Assembly: GCA_039654915.1 (NCBI GenBank)
Contig: CM077594.1
Coordinates: 86,690,893-86,754,892, forward strand
Direction of reading: 5' to 3'
DNA: 64,000 nt
DNA from: Aquilaria yunnanensis
Lineage: Eukaryota; Streptophyta; Magnoliopsida; Malvales; Thymelaeaceae
The notes beneath the pieces are model-generated. The model searched no databases and was not told where the DNA came from. It saw only the letters and a program-made list of their open reading frames with translations. The position numbers and the translations under genes were made by a program. Of this stretch, positions 33,165 through 44,875 are shown one piece after another (positions within the stretch are counted from its first letter, which is position 1; each line of letters begins with the position of its first letter).

Positions 33165-36100
33165 TTAGAAAATCTCCCGCCTCTCTGAAACGGGAGTCTT
33201 GATGACCTGCAAAATCTGCACAACTTCACTCATGGAAAGCCTACTTGATGGGATGTGGGAGGTACAAACAAGTGCCAGCTTCAGCACCGGTAGCACCTCA
33301 TCCTCCGGGAACTCCCCCATGGTTGGATCCACGCAGTCGAATGCGTTCCCCTCCTCAACAAGAACCCTAATGTGCTCGCTTAGGATCACAACGTTGTCCT
33401 CTCCATACTCGACCGGCCTCCTCCCGCTCACAAGCTCTAGGATTAGGATTCCAAACCCGTATACATCACATTTCTCATTAACCCTCAAGCTCTGGCATGC
33501 CATTTCTGGTGCCACGTACCCTAGAGCGCTCTGGAATCTATTGCTTATCACGTGCTTTTCGAGCTTTGTCAGCAGTCTTGCCAGCCCGAAATCCGATATC
33601 TTGGGGTTGTAGTTCTCATCAAGCAAGATGTTGCTTGGTTTTATGTTGTAGTGGATTATGGGAGGGCGGAACGAATGATGCAAGTGGGCTAGTCCCTTCG
33701 CTGTCCCAAGGATTATCTTGAATCTTGTGGCCCAAGAAAGTGATGGGGCTGAAGGTAACCTCTCGTGGAGCTTTGCTTGTAGGCTCCCATTTGGTGCATA
33801 CTCTGTCACCAAAAGCTGCAGCTGAGAAGTCCAGTAGTAACCTCTCAGCGCTATCAAATTTGGGTGCCTCGCCTTCCCGAGAATTCTGACTTCTCTGTCA
33901 AAGTCTTCTAGGCATTGGATTGTATTTGATGTAATGAGCTTCTTGATTGTCACCATTCTTCCTTGATCCCCAGTTGAAGCCTTATAAACAGTCCCAAAGA
34001 CTCCTTCACCAATCTCTGCAGCCTTGTTGAGTAGGTTCTCAGGATGGCCAGTCCAAGTAGGCGAGGATGACCTTGAGCTCGAATCAAACAGGACAAGCTT
34101 CCCAACAGGCGGAATTCCTGACCTTGAAGAGCTTGAGCACATGCTTTCCAATGCATTGTCCACAAAAGCCAGCCTCCTCCGGACAGATATATTGACAAGG
34201 CTAATCACTACAACACCTGATGCAATCAAAATAGCAGCCGAGATTGCAACTATAGCTGAGACGCTAAGGAACATATGGTGATGAAATTGCTTGTGATTCG
34301 AAGGCTCATTTCGTTGCCTATGACCGCCCATTTGGTTGGTATAGGCATATGGATCGAGCACCAAGGGCTTTGGGACATTCATCTTGCAAGGACCCTTCAG
34401 TAAAGGTGAGCAGATACCCAGATTACCTTGCAATGCACTTGCATCCAAGCTCGGGAATATGCCTCCAATGGGAAGCCTGCCAATAAGCCTGTTATAGGAT
34501 ATGTTAACAGCTAGAAGGCTTTCCAGGTTCCCAAGCTCTTGTGGTATTTCTCCACTCAACTCATTGAACTCCAACTTCAGAATCTTAAGCTTGTTTAGAT
34601 TTGAGATTGATCGTGGGATAGAACCACTCAGATTATTATGGGACAAGCTCCTATAAAGCAAAAAAAGATGCTAAGAATCAGTGTCATCCACAAGAAGAGC
34701 ATGAAGAAATGAAGCTTACATTGAAAAATAGAGAAGAAAGCTAGTTACTTACAGCAAGTATAGGGATGAGCAATTTCCAATATCTTGTGGAATTTGTCCT
34801 TCCAAGGAATTTCCATCCAACTGGAGGATTGCCAGACTGCTAGACTCACATATGTCCCTTGGAATAGAACCATATAGAGCATTGGTCCGGAGATCTAACA
34901 CAGTTAAATTCTGAAACCATCCAAACTCAGGAAGAATCCTCGATTCGAGGCTATTCCAGGATAAGTTCAAGTAATTTAAATTTGCAAAAAGGCCTATTTC
35001 AGTAGGAATACTCCCTCTGAAGTTGTTCCTTGAGAGATCTAATGAATGAATAGACTCAAAAAGTCTACTTGAACCTGGTGGGATTGAGCCTGTTAACTCA
35101 TTAACTGAAAAATCCACCTCTTCCAACCCCAAATCAAATAGGCCATTTGGTATAGTCCCACCAAAGAGATTTCCCCTCAAATGAATCACTCTCAACTGGT
35201 AGCAGAAAGCTAGAGATTCTGGTATGCTTCCGGTTATCATATTGTTGGATAAGCTCAAGTGGTTGAGAGACTTGAGACTATTCCCCATTGAAGGTGGCAT
35301 TGTTCCTGTCAGACTGTTCCTTGACAAGTCCAGGTGCACCAAGCTGCTCATGTTCCCAACCCACATAGGTAAATCACCTGTGATCATATTGTTGGATAAA
35401 CAGAAGAAAGAAATGGAAGTGAGCCTCTGGAGTGAGCTTGGAAGTGCTCCATTGAAAAGATTGTCGCTCAAATCCAACGTTTTCAAGTGTGGACACAGCC
35501 CAATGTCTTGAGGGATTGAGCCGGAGAAGTGGTTGCCTTGCAATCTAAGCTCTTTCAGGTTGTGCAGAGCTGAAATGCCATCTGGAACAACCCCAGAAAA
35601 CAAATTGTAAGAAAGATCCAGAGTCCTGAGATGAGTCATAAGCCATATCCCAGAACTGAATCCCGGGCTGCCAGAGAAGTGGTTCATGGAGAGGTTTAGA
35701 GTGTTCAGAGAGGTGCATTTGGCTAACGAGTCAGGCAATGGCCCTTTAACTGAGTTTTCTGCTAGAGAAAGATATCGAAGCGACGAGCAGCTTCCAAAAA
35801 AATCATCAGGAAGTGGCCCTGATAAGGAATTCCCAGAGAAATCAAGGAACTTGATGGAATTCGAACTCAGAAGAGAGCCAGGAACAGGGCCAGAAAGACT
35901 GTTATGACTGAGGTTGAGGCTTTCAAGGGTGGCAATAAGGCCAAGCTCTGGACTAATACTGCCACCAAAATTATTGTTGGAAAGTGACAGTACCTTTAGG
36001 CCCTGCAACTTCTCAAGGCTCCGACCGATCTTCCCAGACAATCCCAAGCCGTCGAGAGACACCTCCGAGACTCTCCCGCTGATGGGGTTGCACTTGATGT

Positions 36101-36305
36101 AGTTCCAAGAACATGGGGAGTCATCTTCCGCGTTCCACGATTCCAGGCGCGAAGACGGGTCGTTCAGGTCGGATTTGAACACTATGAGGCCCAGAACATC
36201 GTCGTCCAGTTGCAGGGAAGAAAGATTGCCTCCATTGCAGCCACCAAAAGAAGCAAAACAAGCCAGCACTACTGTTGCATATATCAGCAGCATCATCTCC
36301 TTCAT
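33165..36305 (-). CDS. LRR receptor-like kinase, probably catalytically inactive (At3g28040-like)
   Basis: Two exons, 36305-34753 and 34650-33165, join at TTGCT|GTAAGT and TTATAG|GAGCTTG, giving 1012 residues. The start is fixed by an in-frame TAA immediately before the ATG. Order: signal peptide (MLLIYATVVLACFASFGGC), an LRR N-cap with CSWNYIKC, some twenty LRRs of the LxxLxLSxNxLSGxIP type, a transmembrane segment (ILIASGVVVISLV near residue 660), and a kinase domain from about residue 725 (GEGVFGTVYKAS, VTIKKL). The catalytic loop reads HYNIKPSNILL, so the HRD Asp is Asn and the Arg is Tyr, while DFG (ISDFGLARLL) and APE are kept. This fits the Arabidopsis gene described as probably inactive. 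It likely acts as a plasma-membrane pseudokinase receptor with an unknown ligand. The gene itself is intact. Confidence 0.92.
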
Positions 36306-36420
36306 TTATTCTCTCCTTTTCTCTCTCTCTCTCTGATTAATTGTTGGCTACGGCAAAAGCATGGCCTTTCCACGACTCTCACATCAAGAAACCGCAAAGA
36401 AAAAGATTTGCAGGAAAAGG
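36306..36420 (-). promoter_or_regulatory. Leader and promoter-proximal region of the LRR receptor kinase
   Basis: On the minus strand, a (GA)n-rich run (about 36311-36334) lies directly upstream of the start codon. Such runs are common in plant 5' leaders. The transcription start was not determined. Confidence 0.4.
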
Positions 36421-39400
36421 GGGAGTTTTTAATGGTTCTCTGCAACAGGAATATTAATTTACAGAGATATATTCTAAGCTTTAAGATGAGCAACTGTACA
36501 ATATTCTCTCTATCACCACACACCAAAAGAAGCTGTTTTTTTGTCTGGTTCCTATGGCCTATGCGCTGTGAGCAGATTGTCGCTTCTCTTGTGCTTGTTC
36601 CTGCCTGTCTCGTGCCTTTCACTTCTCCATTTCAAACTCTTACTCGGGTTAAAATCCTCCATGGCTCCTGTTCCCTGCACATGGTTTCTAGAGTGAGTAT
36701 CTTTCTCTGTGACTGGAACTTTTTTTGGTATATAAATGGTGAAAAAGGGCAATGATAATTAGTACTTGCAGGTGTAGTACAACATCAGTAATTTGTTTCC
36801 TTGTTGATGAACAGAACCAACTGTCACAAAAGGCTCAGTGAAATTATTTAGCTGTGGATATGATATTTGAAAAAAACAAAAAAATTTAGATTCCTATGCC
36901 TGTATCTGGTCCTATATAACTCGTCCGTATTAGAAAAGGCAAATGAGTAGTAGTATTACTTTTTTACTGCATCAACATGTTTTATTTTGTCCAGTATCAA
37001 ATTTTTAAATATTTTCATATTTTATAAATTAATACATGTGTCTAATCCTATTAAACTCACCCATATGAGAAAAAGCAGATCGGTATTACTTCTTTTATTA
37101 CATCAACATATTCTATTTCTTGCAGTTTTAAATATTCGCAACATTTTCATACTTGGTAAGTTGATTTACAATATTACTCTTCAAACATTATTTCAATATT
37201 CAATTTTTCTATATTTCTTAGTTTACATGAAAAAATGTTAAAATAATATAAAAACAATACATAAACTTTTCATCTTTTTAAACTTTGTGCCAAACTCAAA
37301 TACTTTAACCAATTCAGTATGAGGAAGTACCTTTTAAGGAAGAAAAGACAAGTCATTTGAGACATTTCTAAAAGGAATAAGGGTTAGATAATACAGGAGA
37401 GAAAAAAGTGTTCTTCAAAGAGGTAAATGGGTTTTGTTTGATTTGTTCAGATATAACTATGGTAAAGTACTCCTAGCCATTTTTTTGTATTTATCTGGAG
37501 CAAAGAATCAGTGGTGTATCTTCCTCAATCCTCACTGCTTAAACTCCCAACCCTTGTTGAAGCTGATAGTTATCTTATTGTGTTTGAACATGAAGCAGAA
37601 GTGAGTCTGTTTGATGAGAGGCAGACATTTGGAATAACTAATTTAGCCACCACCAGAGGATTTGCATGCATGTCAGTGTGACTCACCAACTTGAATGACT
37701 ACTATGAACATATTTTTTTTCTTAAAATATTTTTTATTTTATATTTTTGTACCATTTATCATTTTGAGCCGTTCAAAATTCTTTACATTATTTTTAGTAA
37801 ATTTTATGAAACCAAGCAAGATACAGATATACATGACTTAACTCATATAAGTCAAACACAATTATCGCAAAGTATTTATTTTATGATGTGAATGAATGAT
37901 AGGAATGGGTAGCTAGTTTGGGTGGGGGGTGGAGGTCACAAGATGCATCCAAAGGTTGGTCACGGGAGAGATTGGCTTCCTTTGCCAATTCCCATATGCC
38001 TGTCTCTTTCTTGTCTTGCTCTGCCCCTACTTTTGCGCACTTGTAAACTTGCTTTCCGGTTTGTCCCTCCTTTTTTGACTAACAGTCACAGACCCAATGT
38101 CTTCTTTTATTTTCCCTTTTCTTGAAGGAATTTAAATGCCAGACCAGAAAGGTCAAGAGTTGTGGTTAAGTTACCGTGCAGAGGGGGGCTTGTTTGATTC
38201 ATTTCTTTCCTGTTGTTTTGTGCTTCAAAATCCATGGTTGGAATTGATGGAGATTGAGATCTCATGATCACCCAATCATAGTCTGTACCCTGCACTACCC
38301 TCCCATGCTTCATCATTCATTCCACAACTTACAAGAAACCAATCAATCAATCAAAATAAATAATAATGTAATAATAATAAGTAAAAACCATCAAATCACC
38401 ATCCAAATTTCATGTTGCTGACGATGGTTCCTATTAAGGCTTTTTTATTTTCCATTGCCTACCAAACATTCTCAACTGTGTCCAATCGGCCACTGAGGTA
38501 CTAAGAATATTTTTCAAGACGTTAGTGACAAAAGTGGACCTCAACCAATTGCAAACACAGCACATAATTAGAGTATATAAAAGTGATTTATGAAATTCTA
38601 AACTGCTCTCATTATGAGTTTTATGTTGGAAATATAGGTGCCGATATTACAAGCTATGCAAGTACAGACCTAGTTCATTGGGTGTTGTTGAAGCGCACTT
38701 TTGAACATGACGTTTCAGCTTCAAGCATTTTTTAATGTGATAACTTAGTGGCCTCATATGCCACAATTGATAAAGTTTGATTGGCAAATGTGAACTCAAA
38801 AAAAAAGTGCAGTGGTCACTAATATGGTTCGAATCATGAATGTCTGACGGGGATTTTCTGTTTAGAAAGAGCTTTTTATGATTATTAGTATTAGAGTTTT
38901 TTTGTAGTTTATTGACGATTGAGATTAAATTAATAAATGTTAAAAGGTAAAAACTTATTATTAGATTATTTTCTTTTTCAAATTCTATCTCTAATATTAA
39001 TACTATACGGGTTTTTAAAATTTTACAAGACTTGGATGTAAAGATAAGAAAACCCATTATAACTTGAATTCAAGTCTAGTACTAATTAACAGTCGCGTGA
39101 CAGATGGAAGAGGGAGATGTGACTAAATGAATAGGAATCGTGAAAAGTGACCAGCAAAAAATTTTTAAAAAAAAAATGAAATACAAAACAATACCATACA
39201 AATCTGGCAATGAATAGAAAAATGTTAAAACTTAGAAAGAATCTTACGAAAATTTGTCTTACTAACTAATGCAGGAGAGACAATGATTTGATTAGATTCA
39301 AGTTTGCATGTGTGACCTCCTTAAGTTTGAAACTGTTCACTAAATGATTCAAACCTTTTATTATGGGGAAAAAAATATGGAGAGTATATATTCTGGTGGT

Positions 39401-41370
39401 AGAATAGAAGCAGAGGCATGGATGATGATAAGGCAATGGAACTGAAAAGCGCTGATTTTTAGGCACCCAAACGAAGGGTTTCAACTTTCAAAAAGGTGAT
39501 TTCGGGTTTTAGCTTCCAGCTATTTGGAAATCCGTTGGACTTCGACCCTCCTTTTTTAAAAAAACAAAAAGTTTTAACGTATTTTTCGTCTCACTCCCAA
39601 GCTCGCCTGCCCAGTCCAGTCCAGTCGACAGCCTCGAGACTGGCCCGTGACTTGACGAGTTGGGTTGATTTTTCCATGTACGGGTCACACGTTATTAGAA
39701 TAATAATGAATCATAAGATAAGAGTCTAATTTTTCAATAATGTAACAGTATCGCTCATCCAATTCTATAATCCCAAGCACATTTGCTTGCTTTGACAGTA
39801 GACCAGAGCTGGCCAGGCTACTTGGCAAGCAGGTAGGCCCCATTGGATTCAAATTAGTAGACATATGGATTTCACGGGTGTATTTATGTTTAGCTTGGAT
39901 TGAGTTATGGACAAATCCAATAATCCAAGTCTTTGACCAAAAGGTTAAAATTCATAATTCACAGTAGGTCAAAGATTTAATTTTCAGGAGTTACTCAAGT
40001 AACTACTACTCCTTTGTTTTACAAAAAGTGATCTTTTTATTATTCACAATAATTAATTTATTATTTTAATTTTTTAAAAATTTATTATAAAAATATGAAT
40101 GTTTTATATGAAAATGAAACTTTAAATAATATAGTTTCTAAATATTATTTTTAAGAATTTTTTTTAATACATTTTAATATGAATATATTCAAATCAAACT
40201 TTAGTAAAAAAAAACTAAAAGAGTCAATTAATGCGAAACTAATAATTTTTTTTTAACACCCAATAATTCCATTATTTGAAGTTCAAATGTCCTTAATTGG
40301 AAGCCCAAAATGCAAACCCATTGGACTAAGATTTGGGCTGCAAATTGTACAAGCTCGGACCAGAGATTGTGGTTAGGAACACAAAAAACATGTTCCGTGT
40401 TACAGCAAATCAAATGCTCTTGTCTAGATTATGGAAAGCAATAACAAATGCTCATTCACTCCTCATCCAAGATCAAAAATCTATGTTGCAAGGAAGTTAT
40501 TCACTTATTCACCTAAATATCAAAGGTTGTACACTAGATTGTGTATGAGAGGAAGGGGTCAAAAATGGACGAACGGCTTGAGTTTGACTTGTTTTAAAGC
40601 TTGTTCGTGGTTCATTTTGTTATTAAGTTAACTTGAAAAAAATTTTAAGTTTGATATGAAATTGAAAGAAAACCCCAATTTTACTTATTACTCGGCTCAT
40701 CTCATCATGATTTTAGTTTTTTTCCTTTAATTTAAGTGAACAGCTCGAGCTCAATCAGTTAAAAGTTCATTCATGGTTCATTTATATTTTTTTTTTCAAT
40801 CCAAACATTAACAAAATATCAAGCTCAATAGATATTTCAAGTCAAACACAAGCCTACTACTCGACCTAACTCGTTGTCAGGTCTAATGTGAGGAGCATGC
40901 ATTAGAGTAAGTTCCTGAAATCTTTAAATCTTAAATCTTATAATATGTATACTCAAGTGTAAGTTTCACACTGAATTGAAGGATTCTTTCCACTCTAGTT
41001 ACCATAACTTTAGTGCCAAACAAAGGTTCGAGAAGCTATGTCCGCCACTACATAAATTGCAGAAGACGCAGCCGGGTAATTCTTTTTTTGTCCATTACTT
41101 GTTATCATAGCAAGTCTAACCCTATACAAGGCAACAATCTCAGCTTAGGTTTTACTTTCCAACTAGAGACTTTGCAACATGCAATGGACCATCCATTAAA
41201 GGTGAATACCAACATCAGATGTAAGTATTGTAGGCGGGGGTGCCCTCCTCTGCTTCAAGAGAATTAGATTGGCTTAGCAAAATCATAAACCAAAAAACCA
41301 AAAAGGCAGAGAAAAAACATGAAGATTTTAGCTAATGCAAATTCTACATTTGCCTTGCTACCATAAGGAG
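36421..41370. other. Intergenic spacer without recognised genes
   Basis: AT-rich, with many short non-conserved open stretches. Around 40010-40250 lies a Stowaway-like relic starting actcctttgttttacaaaaa, with a poorly matching right end. Around 40590-40880 are phrases like gcttgttcgtggttcatttt and gaacagctcgagctcaatc, typical of old non-autonomous hAT-type repeats. Nothing else could be assigned. Confidence 0.4.
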
Positions 41371-44300
41371 TAGCATGCTTAAGCCGTGCTAGGCTTCGGC
41401 TGGGTATGTTCATTCGCGGGCCTAGGCTAGGCTTTTAATTTTAAAAAAAATTTTAGACTTTTTTAATTTTTTTTAAAGTTTTATAGAATTTTAAAGCTAT
41501 TAATTATTTTTGTTGAAAATATTTACTTATTTTAAAAAATATTTGCAAAGGAAAAAAAAAACACCACTACGGTGCAAAGTTTACCAATAACAAAGTCAAG
41601 CAACACTTACAAACAAGTTGGAACGAGGCTTACATGCCAAATAACAAAACGTTTCAAAAAATAAAACCGAAATGAAAACCTATGATTTGCACTGCACAGT
41701 ATTATCAGATTAAATATATTCTAAGAACAGAAAAAGAAAAAGCTAGGATGTGGAAGCACCATCATCATCTTGTGTCTCATCTTCTGACCTTTTTTGGACT
41801 TGTTTTCGTAAGACAGCAATGCCCTAGTCATGTTTGCACATGCAAACTTCCACTACTTCAGGTATCAACTTGGCCTATTTCTCTAAAATGACTCATTTGT
41901 CGGCATTGAAAGCGGACTTTGATGTAATGGTTAAAATCGGAGCCATAAAAACTTTCTTGGCGAGGGTAGACAAAATAGAAAATCTCCCACTTTTCGCTTT
42001 CCACCACTCCAAAATGTCATCCTCACTTGTTTCAAATGAGGTGTGAAAGTAATCATCTACTTCTGATAGGTCAAATGATGTGAGTCGGGGACACTTGAAC
42101 AACTATTTTGTGGGGTTGCATGGCGCTAATGAGGAGGAGGAGGAGGGGCATGCAGTGGAGGAAGATGTTGGTCTTATCTTGTCTTTGTAGCGAGATGAAT
42201 ACTTTCTATACAGCTCCCACGTATGCTCATCTATTTCAGCCATCATAGCTAAACAACTAATATGATTTATATCCAAGAAATTATAGTATCCCTAAAGCAA
42301 AGACAATGTCCTCGTAATTTTCACGGTCAGGTCAAGTAAAGATGCAAGTAACAAAATGGGGGGGATTTGTGTAAAATAAGAAACTCACTTCTCCTTCATT
42401 GCTTTGACAGTGTCCTTTAGAAATAGATCTATCTTGTATTGATTCAAAACATAAACAAGGTTTACGAAATACATCATAACTTTGTGAGCAGTGGAATAAT
42501 AAACACTGGAGAAAAAAATAGTTGCTTTATAAAAATACCGTAATAATTGACAAAGTTTGTAACACTTGTCCCATATTTCAGCCATTAGAAGTTTAGAGTT
42601 TGATTTCAAGTTTAGGAAAACAGTCAACAAGGTTGCATATAGATATGCATCCATTAACATCTCATATGTAGAGTTCCAATGAGTGAGACAATTAAGTTTA
42701 AAACATTTTCATGAAAACAATTGGTTGTTTTGAAGGCAATACTCTTTGAATTCCCAACTTATTTTGGGTCGTGTATTAAAATATAGTAATGCATCACGGA
42801 TTGGATGGATTTCTGTCTGAAAAACCTCAAGCCCTTTTGCACACATAAGTTCAAAATATGACATGTGTATCTAATATGGAAAAAAAAAAAACACCGTTTC
42901 GAGGGGGTTTCAACGCAGTACAAAGTTCTCGGGTGGCAAAATTGTTATTAGAAGGATTTGTCGAAACTAATGCTGAAAACTTCGTTAGCACAGAAAATTT
43001 CATAAAGTACATCTAAAATGCATTTATAGATATTATATGAGTGTGATCAGATTTTATGCATTTGAATGTAATAATTCTTTTTTGAATGACCATTTTTCAT
43101 CAATTCAGTGTGCAATAACACAAAAATAATTTTGCCCTATAGGAGATGTCTATATGTCACTAGTAAAAGCAATGTAATAATCAATTGTAGAAAAAAGCAC
43201 CTGCGGATTAGATTTACTTAATTCATACATTTTAAATGTTTCTCTTCGTGCAGTTGTCCTAGATGCCTTTTTAAAGGTCGGATTTAAATTAGATCTAATC
43301 CAAATTTCTAAATGAACATCTTCAACTTGCCTAAAAGGTTTTTCTATAAATATCATCCAATTAATCATACCTACCCTACATTCTTACTGATTAAATTTAA
43401 ATATACCTAAACCACCGGTTGATCTGAGTTATGTCTGTTCACCGGAACTCCCTTTAGCTACCCGATAGTACATTAAATGCTTGCTCCTTATATGTCGTTG
43501 AAGTGTCCCAGTCCTAGAATTCACTTTGTGTGCAAACTTCTTCCCGCAATGCTTGCACTTGATGAACCAGTTGTCCTTCTCCCAAAGCATCTCAAAATGC
43601 TCCCACATGAAGGATTTGAGGCGAGATTTTCCTTCACCTCCTTCAAGAACTTGACTTTGAGGTGTCAGTTGTTCACCATCTCCTCTTTGTGTATCAATGT
43701 TTTGAGCGGGGTCTCTTGGAATTCAACATCATCGTCAGACTCTTGCTTGTCAAGTTGCAACTCGATATTCATCACATTGATGTTGGCAAGCTCAGGCTCA
43801 TCTTAGATGTTAATTCCTTTTTGGGTAGAACTCTTGTGACGAAAGAATAACTCTAAGCCAGTGCAGGAGGAAAAGATCTTAGCAAGGGCAGAGCTAGTAC
43901 TCTTCCTTAAAGCCATTGAGTTGAAGAAAATTGATGGAAGATTAATGAAGGATTAAAGAGATATTAAGAAAAAATTAGTAAGAAATTAAAAAAGAGATTA
44001 AAAAAATTGTTGGAAAAATATAAGACTTGAGGAGAAATGCAAAGAAACCACTAGATGTAAAGAGAAGAGTATAGGAAGTTGTGTGAGAAAGTGAGGAAAT
44101 GAGGATGGGTATTTATAGAAGTGAGAAAAATTTGGTTGGACAAAATTATCCTTAGAAACTAGCAATTTTTGAATGTTGGATGATGGCCAAAAAGGTTTTA
44201 GACTTAAATAACTGTTACTCACAGCTAGAGATCCTTACTGTGTAATTTTACGATTTTTTTGAAACTGGTGACCATTGGGCTTTTTTGCTTTTTTTTTTAA

Positions 44301-44530
44301 AATGGTGGGCCCAGCTCATCACGGACTGCCTTTACCTGAGTCGAGCTACGCTAGGCACGATCTTGGGCCAGTCCCCATTTTCTCTTCTCCAAGCCCATAT
44401 TCTGCCTTGATTTAGCCGAGCCCTATCCGTTCCGAGCCGTGTTGTGCCTTAACCGTGCCTGAGTCGGGTTTGACCCGGGCCAATTTCAGGTTGGGCCGGG
44501 TCAACCTGGCCCATTGTTCACCTCTAATGA
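41370..44530 (-). mobile_element. hAT (Ac-like) transposon relic
   Basis: A decayed transposase (41745-43920, minus) lies between two GC-rich ends that are rich in cgggcc/taggct phrases: about 41375-41440 on one side and 44300-44530 on the other. Read inward, the right terminus gives tagaggtgaacaatgggcca, a form seen at hAT ends. The left end is too eroded to define, and no 8-base target duplication could be confirmed. Confidence 0.65.
41745..43920 (-). pseudogene. hAT transposase pseudogene (zinc finger BED, RICESLEEPER-like)
   Basis: Three conserved regions of hAT transposases appear in order on the minus strand. First is a BED zinc finger with NWFIKCKHCGKKFAH..GTLQRHI and the final His in RSKH (about 43610-43480). 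Second is the catalytic core region: IDYYIAFTSDI (about 43150), QNYFCVIAH (about 43110), then LTHWNSTYEMLMDA (about 42690-42650) and VYYSTAHKVMMYFV (about 42500-42460). Third is the dimerisation region EDDILEWWKAKSGRFSIL (about 42020-41960). Multiple stops and frame changes separate them, so it is not functional. Confidence 0.8.
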
Positions 44531-44875
44531 GGAGCATGTTGCTGCTTTCCTATCCATCAAAACAAAATTCAAAACCAAAACTCACAGCAGTTGGGAACAC
44601 CTTTCTCCACCCCATGTTCTACGACTGTACTTGCATTCTACTTGATATTCACGTAACCTATACCAAAGGTGATGAAAATTCTAAGATCAGGAAGCTCTCC
44701 TCTCAACTTCAAGGGCACAAACCTAGCTATACATGCATGTGGGCCAAAAGCAAGTTCGAACACATCATCATCAGCTTATTTTCCTATCATCCTCTCCACG
44801 CGACCCTCCATGAGCAGAAACACTGAAATGTGCTGATGAATCAGCAGCAAGCACGCACCTTGTCGGACATACAAA
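44531..44875. other. Spacer / 3' flank of the WD40 gene
   Basis: No gene seen. It probably includes the 3' UTR of the minus-strand WD40 gene, whose stop codon is at 44876-44878. Confidence 0.4.

Noticed and set aside
35224..36755. Plus-strand frames opposite the LRR receptor kinase
   Set aside because: Shadows of the repetitive LRR coding sequence and its leader, with no family resemblance.
38740..38850. Possible tRNA-derived SINE: ggttcgaatc (about 38828) resembles a pol III B box
   Set aside because: No convincing A box at the right distance, no tRNA-like fold, no poly-A/T tail or target duplication found; a ten-base match alone is weak.
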